Source of the DNA: Bacteroidaceae bacterium
GTDB lineage: Bacteria > Bacteroidota > Bacteroidia > Bacteroidales > Bacteroidaceae
DNA length: 64,000 nucleotides
Direction of reading: 5' to 3'
NCBI GenBank assembly: GCA_016286165.1
Contig: JAEESE010000004.1
Coordinates: 1-64,000 of the forward strand
Shown here: positions 1 to 8,307 of the stretch, one piece after another
How the letters are laid out: every line of letters begins with the position of its first letter
Position numbering within the stretch: position 1 is the first letter of the stretch
The notes under the pieces: generated by a model
What the model was told of the DNA's origin: nothing
The model's database searches: none
Seen by the model: only the letters and a program-made list of their open reading frames with translations
Program-made: the position numbers and the translations under genes

Positions 1-498
1 AACTCTTATCCAGCGTCCATTGCGTTTCACTAATCGCATAGTGCCGCTGAGCGTCCATGTTCCGTAACTGCCCCAGATGGTGGCGGTGATGACCGATGTG
101 AATGAAACGCTGGCTGAGCCATCGCTGTTTGAGGTCACCACGACGTCTCGCTTCTCAATCTTATGATACTTCATTGAGCCGCTAGCCACCTCTTCCAGCC
201 ACTCACGTTTTGTCTGTGTCATGCCCGTGATGTGGCGCAGGATGATGCCGTCGTCCATCATGGCTCCCAAACGCACGGTGTCTGCCGCAATCATCGCATC
301 GTTCCAGTCGTCCAGGAACTGCTCTATCTCTTTCTTCAGTTGTTCCATGCTTGTTCCCTCTTCGCTAAATGTCACACTCTCAATCTCGCTCACGACAAAC
401 TGGCGTTCCGAGCCATCCTTCATCCACACCCGCATAGTCTGCGCCTCGCAGGCACAGACCAGCAGCATACAACTTATTGTAGTAAGCAGTTTATTCAT
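1..498 (-). CDS. Secreted NTF2-like/SnoaL-like protein, C-terminus off the window
   Basis: The reading frame opens with ATG at 498 and stays open to base 1, so the C-terminus is missing (166 codons visible). The N-terminus is a signal peptide with a lipobox-like Cys (MLLVCACEAQ). It is followed by a short strand pair containing DG and IESVTF. From about residue 50 there is an NTF2/SnoaL-like (DUF4440-type) pattern: two amphipathic helices, then DTVRLGAMMDDGIILRHITG, then a sheet rich in alternating hydrophobics. Such folds bind small ligands or act as accessory domains, and the substrate cannot be told here. It starts 1 nt past the stop of the upstream aldo-keto reductase, so it should share that transcript. 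The family call is from fold pattern only. Confidence 0.6.
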   Translation of the reverse strand, partial: MNKLLTTISCMLLVCACEAQTMRVWMKDGSERQFVVSEIESVTFSEEGTSMEQLKKEIEQFLDDWNDAMIAADTVRLGAMMDDGIILRHITGMTQTKREWLEEVASGSMKYHKIEKRDVVVTSNSDGSASVSFTSVITATIWGSYGTWTLSGTMRLVKRNGRWIRV

Positions 499-499
499 A

Positions 500-1474
500 T
501 TAATACGATGCAAAACGGTGGTTACACTCCAGGGCATTGATGCGATTCATCTCGTCGGGCGTCAGTTCGAAGTCGAAGATGTCGTAGTCCTCAGCTATAT
601 GTGCTGCATTTGATGAACCGGGGATGGCAATGGTTCCGCATTGCAAATGCCATCGGAGCAAGACCTGATAGGCAGATTTGTTGTGAGCCAGGGCAATACT
701 GGTGATGACCTCGTGCTCAGAGAGCGTTTTAATGCCTGTTCCACGACCGCCAAGCGGAAACCATGCTTCGAGAATAGTCCCCATCTTGGCAATGTGAGCT
801 TTCACGCTGCGGCTCTGATGGTATGGATGTGTCTCGTTCTGCAACACGGCAGGCTTGATGGTTGCAATCTTCATCATGCGGTCAATATCTTCCTCATAGA
901 AGTTCGAGAGTCCGATGCTGCGAATCTTCCCATCACGGACGCCACGCTCCATGGCCTGATAGGCTTCTTCATCGTAGGCCGCAGTATGATGCAGCAGGAG
1001 CAGGTCGATGTAGTCGAGTCCGAGACGTTCCAGCCGCTCATCCACTTCATAGTCGGCGTTATTGAACGATGAAGTCCAAAGCTTCGAGGTGACGAAGATC
1101 TCCTCACGCTTGATGCCGAAGTCCTGCATAGCGCGACGGATGCCACGACCCACACCCACCTCATTGCCGTAGATGTCAGCAGTATCTATGAGTCGCATGC
1201 CGACTTTCAGCGCGTTATAGACTGACTCTTCTGCCTGGGCAGTAGAGAGATAGAATGTTCCGATGCCGATGATGGGCATTTCATAACCGTTGTTTAGTTT
1301 TACTGTGCGGGTCTCAAAATTGAATGGATTTGTCATACTGAATGTGATGCTGTCAATATCTTCAACAGGTATCTCTACGGTCGTGCCATCGTTCATGTGA
1401 ATCTCTGTTTTCTGGCACTGCACGTTCAGGCAGGCCGTACACAGCAGTGCTATAGATGCTAAAACCTTTTTCAT
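500..1474 (-). CDS. Aldo/keto reductase with signal peptide
   Basis: A 324-residue member of the aldo/keto reductase superfamily, which reduces carbonyls with NAD(P)H on a TIM barrel. The tetrad is visible: Asp in LIDTADIYGNE, Tyr in the same motif, Lys in FVTSKLW and His in LLLLHHT. GLSNF and the C-terminal IPGSSN cofactor region are also present. Unusually, the barrel begins only after about 50 residues, which form a signal peptide (LLCTACLNVQC, possible lipobox) and a small DG...IDSITF module shared with the downstream NTF2-like protein. Its start overlaps the stop of the flavodoxin gene by 4 nt (ATGA), indicating translational coupling. Export of an NAD(P)H enzyme is odd, so either the cofactor or the annotation of function needs caution. 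Confidence 0.85.
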   Translation of the reverse strand: MKKVLASIALLCTACLNVQCQKTEIHMNDGTTVEIPVEDIDSITFSMTNPFNFETRTVKLNNGYEMPIIGIGTFYLSTAQAEESVYNALKVGMRLIDTADIYGNEVGVGRGIRRAMQDFGIKREEIFVTSKLWTSSFNNADYEVDERLERLGLDYIDLLLLHHTAAYDEEAYQAMERGVRDGKIRSIGLSNFYEEDIDRMMKIATIKPAVLQNETHPYHQSRSVKAHIAKMGTILEAWFPLGGRGTGIKTLSEHEVITSIALAHNKSAYQVLLRWHLQCGTIAIPGSSNAAHIAEDYDIFDFELTPDEMNRINALECNHRFASY

Positions 1475-2256
1475 TGGATATACTTTTTGCCGTTCTTGAT
1501 ATAAATCCCTTGCTGTCCGTTGTGATGTTGACCTGTCAGGGTATAGGAAACACCGTCGTTGGCATTACGAGTGCTGATGCTGCGGACTGCCGTTGATTGT
1601 TTGTCAAAGCCCAGCCGATTCAGCCAGTTCTTGACGGTCGTCTTAGACGACTCATTGCGAATGCTGCTACCACTAATGCCGAGAGATTCAAGCACGGTAG
1701 CATTAGGATAGTATTCCTTTATAAGGGAAGTGTAACTGCCTACGCCACTACCGCCATGCGTGCCGAAGGGAATAACTGTCTTGCTGTTCAATTCTCCAGC
1801 ATGTTTCTCGAAGAAAGTGCGGAAGATGTAGGGAGGCTGGCCACACCAGATGGGTCCGCCAATAAAGATGTTGTCGTAATCGGCAATGTTCTCGATGTCC
1901 CCCTTGTATGCTGGACGCAGATTCTGCGGGATCTCCACATCGTTTACATAATTCACACACTCCATGTAGTTCGATGGATAGGGTGTTTCGGGAATAATCT
2001 CGAACACATCCACATTGGCATACTCTTGAATATAGTCAACCATGATGGCTGTGTTGCCACGCTCCACGTTTCCAACTTGCCAGTTTTCACCGGCTCTTGA
2101 AAAGAATATCACCAGCGACCGCTTACCTGTCGCTGAGCCATTACCATTCTGTTCGTTGATACTTGTCACTCCGTCCTCCTCAGGGTCATTGCTCCCGCAA
2201 GCAAAAGCAACAACCGTGAGGCAGAGGGTCATCCATGTCATAAAAACTTTCTTCAT
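1471..2256 (-). CDS. Flavodoxin-family lipoprotein with C-terminal tail motif
   Basis: A 261-residue flavodoxin_4-type protein. It has a lipoprotein signal (VVAFACGSND) and a low-complexity linker, then the FMN-binding start LVIFFSRAGENW, IFIGGPIWCGQPP and FGTHGGSG loops typical of FMN-binding flavodoxins. The last 25 residues (YTLTGQ...GIYIKNGKKYIQ) are not part of a flavodoxin fold. They resemble the short C-terminal beta tail found on many secreted Prevotella/Bacteroides proteins, which may be a sorting or anchoring signal. The next gene is an aldo-keto reductase overlapping by 4 nt. A second flavodoxin/AKR pair lies at 4.6-6.1 kb, so this is a duplicated module. Confidence 0.85.
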   Translation of the reverse strand: MKKVFMTWMTLCLTVVAFACGSNDPEEDGVTSINEQNGNGSATGKRSLVIFFSRAGENWQVGNVERGNTAIMVDYIQEYANVDVFEIIPETPYPSNYMECVNYVNDVEIPQNLRPAYKGDIENIADYDNIFIGGPIWCGQPPYIFRTFFEKHAGELNSKTVIPFGTHGGSGVGSYTSLIKEYYPNATVLESLGISGSSIRNESSKTTVKNWLNRLGFDKQSTAVRSISTRNANDGVSYTLTGQHHNGQQGIYIKNGKKYIQ

Positions 2257-2269
2257 ACCTATACCTGTT

Positions 2270-2821
2270 TTATTTTATTGTTTTGATGAGCTTAGCAGGA
2301 TTGCCACCCACGATGGTGTTCGGGGCCACATCCTTTGTAACCACGGCACCGGCGGCCACAACGGCATTCTCGCCAATAGTAACACCTGGTAAGATGATTG
2401 CTCCAACACCAATCCAAGCGTTACGTCCGATGTGGACGGGTTTGCAGCGCAGCACCATGCGGTTCGCAAAGTCGTGGTTATCTGTAACAATGCGTACATT
2501 AGGGCCAATCATCACGCCGTCGTCGATGGTAATGCCGCCAGCAGCCATGCAGGTCAGCGAGTGATTCACGAACACGCCTTTGCCAATCTTCATCTGACAG
2601 GCAAAGTCAATCTGTAGCGGAGGCATCAGATAGCTCGTCTGGTCGAGATTACCGCCAAAGAGTTGCTCCTCTAACGGACGAATCTGCTCAGGCTGTGGAG
2701 CCGTTGTATTGATTTTAAAACAAATGTTGGCGCAGTCGGTCATGTGCTTGATGGCCTTCGCATACTCGGGTGTTGCCATATCGACATCAGCCCCTGATCT
2801 TAATTGCTCGAAAATATCCAT
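2270..2821 (-). CDS. Hexapeptide-repeat O-acetyltransferase (maltose/galactoside type)
   Basis: A 183-residue left-handed beta-helix acetyltransferase. It begins MDIFEQLRSGADVDM and carries isoleucine-patch hexapeptides (IGPNVRIVTDNHDF, IGRNAWIGVGAIILPGVTIGENAVVAAGAVVTKDV is the usual order here, cited in parts). The catalytic His is expected in TDNHDF and the end is VGGNPAKLIK. Family members move acetyl from acetyl-CoA to sugars or related acceptors. An upstream in-frame ATG at 2851 lies against the -7 element at 2849-2856, so the start at 2821 is chosen. The gene lies 13 nt before the flavodoxin gene and probably heads a four-gene unit. The acceptor is unknown. Confidence 0.85.
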   Translation of the reverse strand: MDIFEQLRSGADVDMATPEYAKAIKHMTDCANICFKINTTAPQPEQIRPLEEQLFGGNLDQTSYLMPPLQIDFACQMKIGKGVFVNHSLTCMAAGGITIDDGVMIGPNVRIVTDNHDFANRMVLRCKPVHIGRNAWIGVGAIILPGVTIGENAVVAAGAVVTKDVAPNTIVGGNPAKLIKTIK

Positions 2822-2848
2822 TTTAGTTGTACGTTTTAAATTCTGATG

Positions 2849-2856
2849 CAAAGGTA
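2849..2856 (-). promoter_or_regulatory. Bacteroidetes -7 promoter element TACCTTTG
   Basis: On the minus strand this reads TACCTTTG, matching the TAnnTTTG -7 consensus of Bacteroidetes, 28 nt upstream of the chosen acetyltransferase start. No clear -33 TTTG is seen at the right distance. It fixes the start at 2821 rather than 2851. Confidence 0.6.
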
Positions 2857-2861
2857 CAACG

Positions 2862-2892
2862 AAAAAGGCAATCCGTCTTTACACGAATTGCC
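2862..2892 (-). terminator. Intrinsic terminator after the AraC gene
   Basis: On the minus strand GGCAATTCGT pairs imperfectly with ACGGATTGCC around a short loop and is followed by TTTTTC. It lies 27 nt past the AraC stop codon and directly upstream of the acetyltransferase promoter, so it separates the two units. Confidence 0.6.
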
Positions 2893-2918
2893 TCATAACT
2901 TTCACATTTTACAGAAGG

Positions 2919-3731
2919 TTACTTATTTCGGTACTCGCTCGGTGATTTCCCAAGCGTTTTCTTTACATAGCGCGAGAAATGTGATACGTTTTCGAAGTGC
3001 ATCAAGTCTGACACCTCGGTCAGTGTCTTCGTCGTGTCATTCAACAGCGACACCAGTTCGAATGAAGCATAGAACTGTATCCATTGTGAGGCTGGCAGTC
3101 CCGTAATGGTGCGACTTACCTGAGACAAATACTTTGGTGTGATACAAAGTATATCTGCATAATATGCCACCTCGCGCTCCGTTCTGGCATTCTGTTGAGC
3201 CAAGGCCAGGAAGCGTAGGAAAATCCGTGCGGTATTGTCATTCGTGTCCATCTGCGATAACCCATGTTGGCAGACTATCCACAAATCATAAATGAATATC
3301 TGCATCACACGGCCTAATATCTCGCGTTTGAAACCCGTATCGGGCATCAACAGACGGTTGCGGAGCAGCGCGAAGTCATCATCAATTAGCCTCAGAGCCT
3401 CTTCATCGAGATGGATTGACGGATTGATACGGATGAATACAAAGCCTTTCGATGCCCACACCATTTCAGGATTGTACTGCTGGAGGAATTGCCCTGACAA
3501 CAAAAGCACGTCGGCCTCGAAATTATCCGAGCACTCAACGCGCTGAATCGTGTTCGACATCTGCCAGATGGCGAGGTCGCCCTGCCGGGAAGTGAATGAG
3601 TTCTTACCATCGGAGAACGTCATCTGTCCCTGTCGCACTAGGATGTGTACATGATACTTGCCGACGAACTCTGTAAGTTGTCGTCCGTCACGCTTCGTGT
3701 TAATCAGATAGCATCCGTAAGTATTTTCCAT
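2919..3731 (-). CDS. AraC-family transcriptional regulator
   Basis: A 270-residue regulator. The N-terminal half is an AraC-type cupin-like sensing domain (HILVRQGQMTFSDG, GDLAIWQMSN). The C-terminal 100 residues hold two helix-turn-helix motifs: VAYYADILCITPKYLSQVSR, and LTEVSDLMHFENVSHFSRYV ending in the signature GKSPSEYR. It is located between the two flavodoxin/AKR modules, all on the minus strand, so it is a fair candidate regulator of one or both. The inducer is unknown. A hairpin terminator follows at 2862-2892. Confidence 0.9.
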   Translation of the reverse strand: MENTYGCYLINTKRDGRQLTEFVGKYHVHILVRQGQMTFSDGKNSFTSRQGDLAIWQMSNTIQRVECSDNFEADVLLLSGQFLQQYNPEMVWASKGFVFIRINPSIHLDEEALRLIDDDFALLRNRLLMPDTGFKREILGRVMQIFIYDLWIVCQHGLSQMDTNDNTARIFLRFLALAQQNARTEREVAYYADILCITPKYLSQVSRTITGLPASQWIQFYASFELVSLLNDTTKTLTEVSDLMHFENVSHFSRYVKKTLGKSPSEYRNK

Positions 3732-3773
3732 AACTACTATTTGTTTTTCAAAATAACGGAAGTGGGTGACTGT

Positions 3774-4610
3774 TTAGTGTGTCGCTTTGAGGTATTGCAA
3801 ATCACCATACCAATAGGAAGCCGTGCAGCCACCGTCAATCAAGAAGTCGGCACCGCTGATGAAACGCCCGCGAGAAGACATTAGGAACTCGGCGAGGTCG
3901 CCCACTTCGTCGGGTGTTCCGGCACGACGGGCTGGCATTCCCTCAATCATTTTCAGATAGCCTTCCTTGCGCGGGCCATGCAATTCATCATTAGCCAATG
4001 GCGTGATGATAATGCCTGGTGAAATCGAGTTGATGGTAGCACCATGTCGTCCCCAGCGGGTAGCCTCGAACATCACCCGGAGCACATTGCACCGCTTTGA
4101 ATACTGATAGGCTTTCAACGTATCTTTGATTTCCTTCAGGAACGGCAAATCCAACAGTTCATCCACGGGACTTGTAGCCAATGCCTCGTTCTGTTCTTTT
4201 GACAAAGCTGGCAGGCGATGACCACTCTGCGAAGAGATAATCACACCTGAACCACCCTCTGCAATCACCTTTCCGAATTCCTCCAACAATGAGCTTGTTC
4301 CGTATAAGTCAACACGAAGAATCTCTGCTACTGGCGCCTGTGAGGGCGATACACCAGCAGCATTCACCAAGTTTGTAACCTCGCCTTTGCTGGTGGCAAA
4401 CTCCACCAATTTCATGATGTCTTCTTTTGATCCGAGGTCGCATTGGATAGTAGAGCACTCAAAGCCAGCATTCTCCAGCGTCTTTGCAGCTCGCTGAGCA
4501 TTCTCTATGGAGTAGTCAGCCAGCACGACGTGCTTACCGGCTGACACACGGCGGATAATCGCCTGTCCGATACTACCTGCACCTACTAATACCGATACTT
4601 GTTTCATCAC
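3774..4610 (-). CDS. Short-chain dehydrogenase/reductase (SDR)
   Basis: A 278-residue SDR. The nucleotide-binding glycine motif is VGAGSIGQA near the N-terminus. NAAG follows the fourth strand, the active-site Ser lies in VIISSQSGHR, and the Tyr-Lys pair is in YQYSK. The C-terminal RRAGTPDEVGDLAEFLMSS and SGADFLIDGG blocks are typical. SDRs interconvert alcohols and carbonyls with NAD(P)H in the cytoplasm. The start overlaps the stop of the upstream AKR by 4 nt, so AKR and SDR are probably translated together after the flavodoxin. The substrate is not deducible. Confidence 0.9.
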   Translation of the reverse strand: MMKQVSVLVGAGSIGQAIIRRVSAGKHVVLADYSIENAQRAAKTLENAGFECSTIQCDLGSKEDIMKLVEFATSKGEVTNLVNAAGVSPSQAPVAEILRVDLYGTSSLLEEFGKVIAEGGSGVIISSQSGHRLPALSKEQNEALATSPVDELLDLPFLKEIKDTLKAYQYSKRCNVLRVMFEATRWGRHGATINSISPGIIITPLANDELHGPRKEGYLKMIEGMPARRAGTPDEVGDLAEFLMSSRGRFISGADFLIDGGCTASYWYGDLQYLKATH

Positions 4611-5452
4611 CCGTAAGTCTCTATCAAGTACTTCACAAACTGCGGGTCGCCGAAATTCCTGGTACCTGCGTCGTGCTGGTTCATAGCGGCTATCTGAGTC
4701 ATTTCCTCATCGGTCATAGTGAAGTCGAAGATGTCGATATTCTGCGCCATGCGCTCCTTATGGCTCGACTTGGGAATAGCCACGATGCCACGCTGGGTGA
4801 GCCAACGAAGGGCTACCTGGGCGGCAGTCTTGTTGTACTTGGCGCCGATAGCAGCCAGCAAGTTGCTCTTCACGATACTGTCCGTGCCCTGTCCACCGAG
4901 CGGATACCAGGCCATCATCTTTGTGCCAAACTCGTCGAGAATCGGTTCGATGCCTGTCTGCTGAGAGAGCGCGTTGCACTCCAGCTGGTTCACCATCGGC
5001 TTCAGCTCTACATAATGGGCGAAGTCGAAGAAACGGCCTGCCTGAAAGTTGCTCACACCGATGGCACGCACCTTGCCAGCACGATAGGCTTTCTCCATAG
5101 CCCGCCATGTGCCGAACACGTCGCCGTAAGCCTGATGGATGAGAAGCAGGTCGATATATTCCGTCTGCAACTTGCGCAGACTCTCGTCGATGCTCTTGGC
5201 AGCCTTTTCCTCGCCAGCATTAGAAATCCATACCTTTGTCACAAGGAACAAGTCTTCGCGTTTGATGCCGCTCTTGCCCAAGGCATTGCCCACGCCTTCC
5301 TCATTCTGGTAAGCCTGTGCCGTATCTATCAGTCGATAGCCTACGCTCAATGCATCCGTTACACAACGCTCACACTCGTTGGGGCTTACGAGAAACACGC
5401 CATAGCCCAAAGTTGGCATCTGAACACCGTTTGATAATTTAATGTACTCCAT
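4607..5452 (-). CDS. Aldo/keto reductase, cytoplasmic
   Basis: A 281-residue aldo/keto reductase of the diketogluconate-reductase type. It starts directly at the barrel (MEYIKLSNGVQMPTLGYGVF) with no signal peptide, unlike the paralogue at 500-1474. The tetrad residues are in LIDTAQAYQNEEG (Asp, Tyr), FLVTKVW (Lys) and LLLIHQA (His), and IPKSSH forms the NADP-binding loop. It starts 1 nt from the stop of the flavodoxin gene and overlaps the SDR start by 4 nt. The flavodoxin-AKR-SDR order suggests a carbonyl-detoxifying operon, which is an inference from context. Confidence 0.92.
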   Translation of the reverse strand: MEYIKLSNGVQMPTLGYGVFLVSPNECERCVTDALSVGYRLIDTAQAYQNEEGVGNALGKSGIKREDLFLVTKVWISNAGEEKAAKSIDESLRKLQTEYIDLLLIHQAYGDVFGTWRAMEKAYRAGKVRAIGVSNFQAGRFFDFAHYVELKPMVNQLECNALSQQTGIEPILDEFGTKMMAWYPLGGQGTDSIVKSNLLAAIGAKYNKTAAQVALRWLTQRGIVAIPKSSHKERMAQNIDIFDFTMTDEEMTQIAAMNQHDAGTRNFGDPQFVKYLIETYG

Positions 5453-5453
5453 A

Positions 5454-6056
5454 TTATTTCAATCCATTAATCCATTTTTCAACTTTCGCTTTCTCCGTAC
5501 GCACCTCATGACCGTAGATGCTGAAACCCTTCTGCACGTTGGCGCCGGGGAACGCCTTCTTCACGTCCTCCACGCAGTTGGCCAGTCCGCTGCCCTCGTG
5601 TGTAGTGAATGGGATGACGGTCTTGCCTTTCAGGTCGTTAGCATGTTTTTTGAAGAAGGTGAACATCACCTGCGGATAGGTGCCCCACCAGACGGGACCA
5701 CCGATGAATACGGTGTCGTAGGGCGCAAGGTTCACATCTCCCTCATACTCGGGCAGTTCGCCCTTTCGCGTTTCTTCCTTTGCCAACTGGATAAGCGGCG
5801 TATAAGCCATCCCATCATACTTGTGCGTGACAATCTCGAATTGCTCTGCACCCGTTAGTTCCTTAATATAGTCGGCTACAATCTTCGTGTTGCCCACTTC
5901 GATGTTACCTACTGCGTAGTTGTCTCCTGCATGCGAGAAGAACACCACCAATTTTTTACCTTCCTTTGCCATACCTTTCTCTTGGTTTGCGCTGCCGCTG
6001 CAAGCTGTCGATATGAGCAATGCTACGGCAACGGTGATAATACTTTTAAGATTCAT
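5454..6056 (-). CDS. Flavodoxin-family lipoprotein
   Basis: A 200-residue flavodoxin with a lipoprotein signal (LLISTACSGSA). The FMN phosphate loop is LVVFFSHAGDNYAVG, and FIGGPVWWGTYP and FTTHEGSG form the isoalloxazine contacts. It is a clear paralogue of 1471-2256, but without the C-terminal tail. The start at 6056 (MNLKS) is chosen because it gives a proper signal peptide and lies just downstream of the TACCTTTG element at 6084-6091. A longer in-frame extension to 6206 would span the promoter. It heads the flavodoxin-AKR-SDR unit and diverges from the lactonase gene. Confidence 0.88.
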   Translation of the reverse strand: MNLKSIITVAVALLISTACSGSANQEKGMAKEGKKLVVFFSHAGDNYAVGNIEVGNTKIVADYIKELTGAEQFEIVTHKYDGMAYTPLIQLAKEETRKGELPEYEGDVNLAPYDTVFIGGPVWWGTYPQVMFTFFKKHANDLKGKTVIPFTTHEGSGLANCVEDVKKAFPGANVQKGFSIYGHEVRTEKAKVEKWINGLK

Positions 6057-6083
6057 AATCGTATGTTGTTTGGTTTTCCGCTG

Positions 6084-6091
6084 CAAAGGTA
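6084..6091 (-). promoter_or_regulatory. -7 element TACCTTTG for the flavodoxin-AKR-SDR unit
   Basis: The minus-strand sequence TACCTTTG fits TAnnTTTG and lies 28 nt upstream of the flavodoxin start at 6056. No good -33 match is present at 19-21 bp. It lies in the 152-bp divergent region. Confidence 0.6.
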
Positions 6092-6154
6092 CGGCGATAT
6101 TTTGTTCGTTTAGTTTCACAAAAAGCGTCATGATTTTCACTTTTTGCAGGATTC

Positions 6155-6187
6155 GTTCGTTTATATATAAAATAATGAGTATCTTCG
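6155..6187 (+). promoter_or_regulatory. Probable promoter of the lactonase gene
   Basis: TTCG, a spacer of about 20 bp and TATCTTCG form a near-consensus Bacteroidetes promoter about 22 nt before the lactonase ATG at 6209. Both boxes deviate by one base (TTCG for TTTG), so this is tentative. Confidence 0.4.
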
Positions 6188-6208
6188 CCCCCAAAATAGT
6201 GACCATTT

Positions 6209-7294
6209 ATGAGATTCAACGTTTTTTCTTGTATGCTCTTATGCAGCCTTTTCTGCGTTCAGGCGCAGGACAATTTGACGATGCTCGTGGGCACCTATAC
6301 CGACGGCGGCAGCCACGGCGTCTATTCCTATCGGTTCAACCAGATGACTGGCGAAGCACGAGCCTTGGATTCCCTTGCCTTGAAGAATCCATCGTACCTG
6401 ACCCTCACCAGCGATGGCCGCAGGGTTTATGCCGTCAGCGAGACCAATGACGATAAAGCATCGCTTAACGTCATCAACTTAGGTCGTAACGGTAGCATGC
6501 AATTGCTGTCATCGGCTGCTACCGAAGGTGCCGACCCTTGCTATGTAGCGGTGAGAGGTCCGCTTGCCCTAACGGCCAATTACTCTGGCGGTTCGATGAG
6601 CGTGTTTAGTCTGTCCACGAAAGGCGATGAGGCGAACCTCGCCACGCGATTCCTTGGGGCAACTGGCGGCCCAGACCGCTCGCGGCAGTACGTGCCCCAT
6701 GTACATTGTGCCTGCTTCACTCCCGATGGCAGATACGTGCTGGCTACCGACTTTAGTGCCGACCGAATACTCTCTTATCGCATTGCAGGTCAGCGCCTTG
6801 TGGCAAATGGCGTGGCAGCGCAAGTTAGTGCAGACTCTGGCCCGCGTCATCTCACGTTCAGCCGTGATGGCCGCTTTGCCTATCTGATGAGCGAGCTGTC
6901 GGGCAAGGTGACTGCGTTCCGTTATTCACAAGGTCGTTTGGAGAGCATTCAGGAGATTGTATCAGATAGCGTGGGCGCTCGCGGCGGTGCCGATGTCCAC
7001 CTGAGTCCCGACGGCCGATTCCTCTACTCCAGTAATCGTCTGAAGGACGAGGGCATTGCCATCTTCTCCATTGACGCTGCTTCGGGCTTGCTCACTCGCA
7101 TAGGATATCAGCCCACAGGCGCTCATCCCCGCCAGTTCAATATTACGCCCAACGGCCGATTCCTGCTCTGCTGCTGCCGCGACAGCAATAAGATTCAGGT
7201 TTTCCGTCGCGACACAAAGACGGGACTGCTTACCGATACCCACAAGGACATTAGCGTCAGTCGGGCTGTTTGTGTGCAGTTTGCGAGCGAATAG
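6209..7294 (+). CDS. Secreted lactonase-family (6-phosphogluconolactonase-like) beta-propeller
   Basis: A 361-residue protein of the YbhE/Pgl lactonase family (PF10282). A signal peptide (MRFNVFSCMLLCSLFCVQAQ) precedes seven-bladed-propeller repeats. The recurring blades read LVGTYTDGGSHGVYSY, YLTLTSDGRRVYAVSE, RHLTFSRDGRFAYLMSE, DVHLSPDGRFLYSSNR and QFNITPNGRFLLCC. Cytoplasmic members hydrolyse 6-phosphogluconolactone. This one is exported, so the physiological substrate may be another lactone. An AraC gene follows on the same strand within 60 nt, likely co-transcribed. Confidence 0.88.
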   Translation: MRFNVFSCMLLCSLFCVQAQDNLTMLVGTYTDGGSHGVYSYRFNQMTGEARALDSLALKNPSYLTLTSDGRRVYAVSETNDDKASLNVINLGRNGSMQLLSSAATEGADPCYVAVRGPLALTANYSGGSMSVFSLSTKGDEANLATRFLGATGGPDRSRQYVPHVHCACFTPDGRYVLATDFSADRILSYRIAGQRLVANGVAAQVSADSGPRHLTFSRDGRFAYLMSELSGKVTAFRYSQGRLESIQEIVSDSVGARGGADVHLSPDGRFLYSSNRLKDEGIAIFSIDAASGLLTRIGYQPTGAHPRQFNITPNGRFLLCCCRDSNKIQVFRRDTKTGLLTDTHKDISVSRAVCVQFASE

Positions 7295-7351
7295 AATATG
7301 CGTAGTAGCGCCTGCTTTCCTATTTTTTCCTTGCGTGAGAATCATTGTACG

Positions 7352-8179
7352 ATGAAGTCCGATTTCTTTTATTCCACCGATTTCTACGGGATAAACGCCC
7401 GTGAGTTAAGCCACACCTGTATGCACATGCTTTGTCTGGCCGGGGAGGGGAGTTTTGTGTTCAATGAACGCTGCTATCACATCGCGAAGAACGACCTCGT
7501 GGTCATCCCCATGCCACACCGCGTCAAGAATCTCGCCGCCCATTCCGACCTACAGGTGGAATGGTTTGCAGCCGACTACAAGTTCCTGCAGAACCTGCTG
7601 CCATCGAACAACTACAGCATCGGGGGCAGCATCGCACTCAACCAAGACCCCGTCATACGACTTACAGAAGAACAGGCGCGCCATCTGCAGGATGACTTTC
7701 ATCGTTTGCGCGTCCGTATGGCAGATAGTCACCTCCAGTTCTACCGCGAACTCATGGGTAGCCTCTGCCTGACGATGATGTACGATATCTTCGAAGCCCA
7801 TGCCCAGAACGAGGCCACCACCCCTCATACCGACCGCACCGCCTTCATCGTCAAGCAGTTGATGGGTCTCCTCGCCACCGGCATCAGCGCCACCGAGCGC
7901 GACGTCGGCTACTATGCACGCCGCCTCAATGTCTCGCCTAAGTACCTCTCGGCCACTATCAAGCGCGTGACCGGACATAGCGTAACCTCCTACATCGACC
8001 GCCACACCATACCTATATTAAAAAGCTATCTGGATGACGAACGTCTGTCGCTCACCCAGATAGCCGACCGCATGCATTTCACCTCCCTATCCTACTTCAG
8101 CCGCTACTGCACCAAGCACCTCGGCCTATCACCCAGCGAGTACCGCCAGAGCCTGCAGCCGAACAGAATTGAGAATTGA
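7352..8179 (+). CDS. AraC-family transcriptional regulator
   Basis: A regulator of about 275 residues with an N-terminal cupin-like domain (MLCLAGEGSFVFNERCYHI) and a C-terminal AraC DNA-binding domain. The helix-turn-helix motifs are VGYYARRLNVSPKYLSATIK and LTQIADRMHFTSLSYFSRYC, ending GLSPSEYR. The start at 7352 (MKSDFF) aligns with the N-terminus of the paralogue at 2919-3731. An upstream ATG at 7298 adds 18 residues and is possible. It follows the lactonase closely and resembles the other regulator over its whole length, so the two may sense related signals. Confidence 0.88.
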   Translation: MKSDFFYSTDFYGINARELSHTCMHMLCLAGEGSFVFNERCYHIAKNDLVVIPMPHRVKNLAAHSDLQVEWFAADYKFLQNLLPSNNYSIGGSIALNQDPVIRLTEEQARHLQDDFHRLRVRMADSHLQFYRELMGSLCLTMMYDIFEAHAQNEATTPHTDRTAFIVKQLMGLLATGISATERDVGYYARRLNVSPKYLSATIKRVTGHSVTSYIDRHTIPILKSYLDDERLSLTQIADRMHFTSLSYFSRYCTKHLGLSPSEYRQSLQPNRIEN

Positions 8180-8307
8180 GGAATGGCAAATAGTGGTTGG
8201 TTTCTTAAAATAAGGAAACTATATACAATTTGACCCCAAAACCCGTGAGGGGCAACAGCAACGAGCCCACGAAGAGTCTATTTGTCACAAATTCCGTCTG
8301 TACAATC

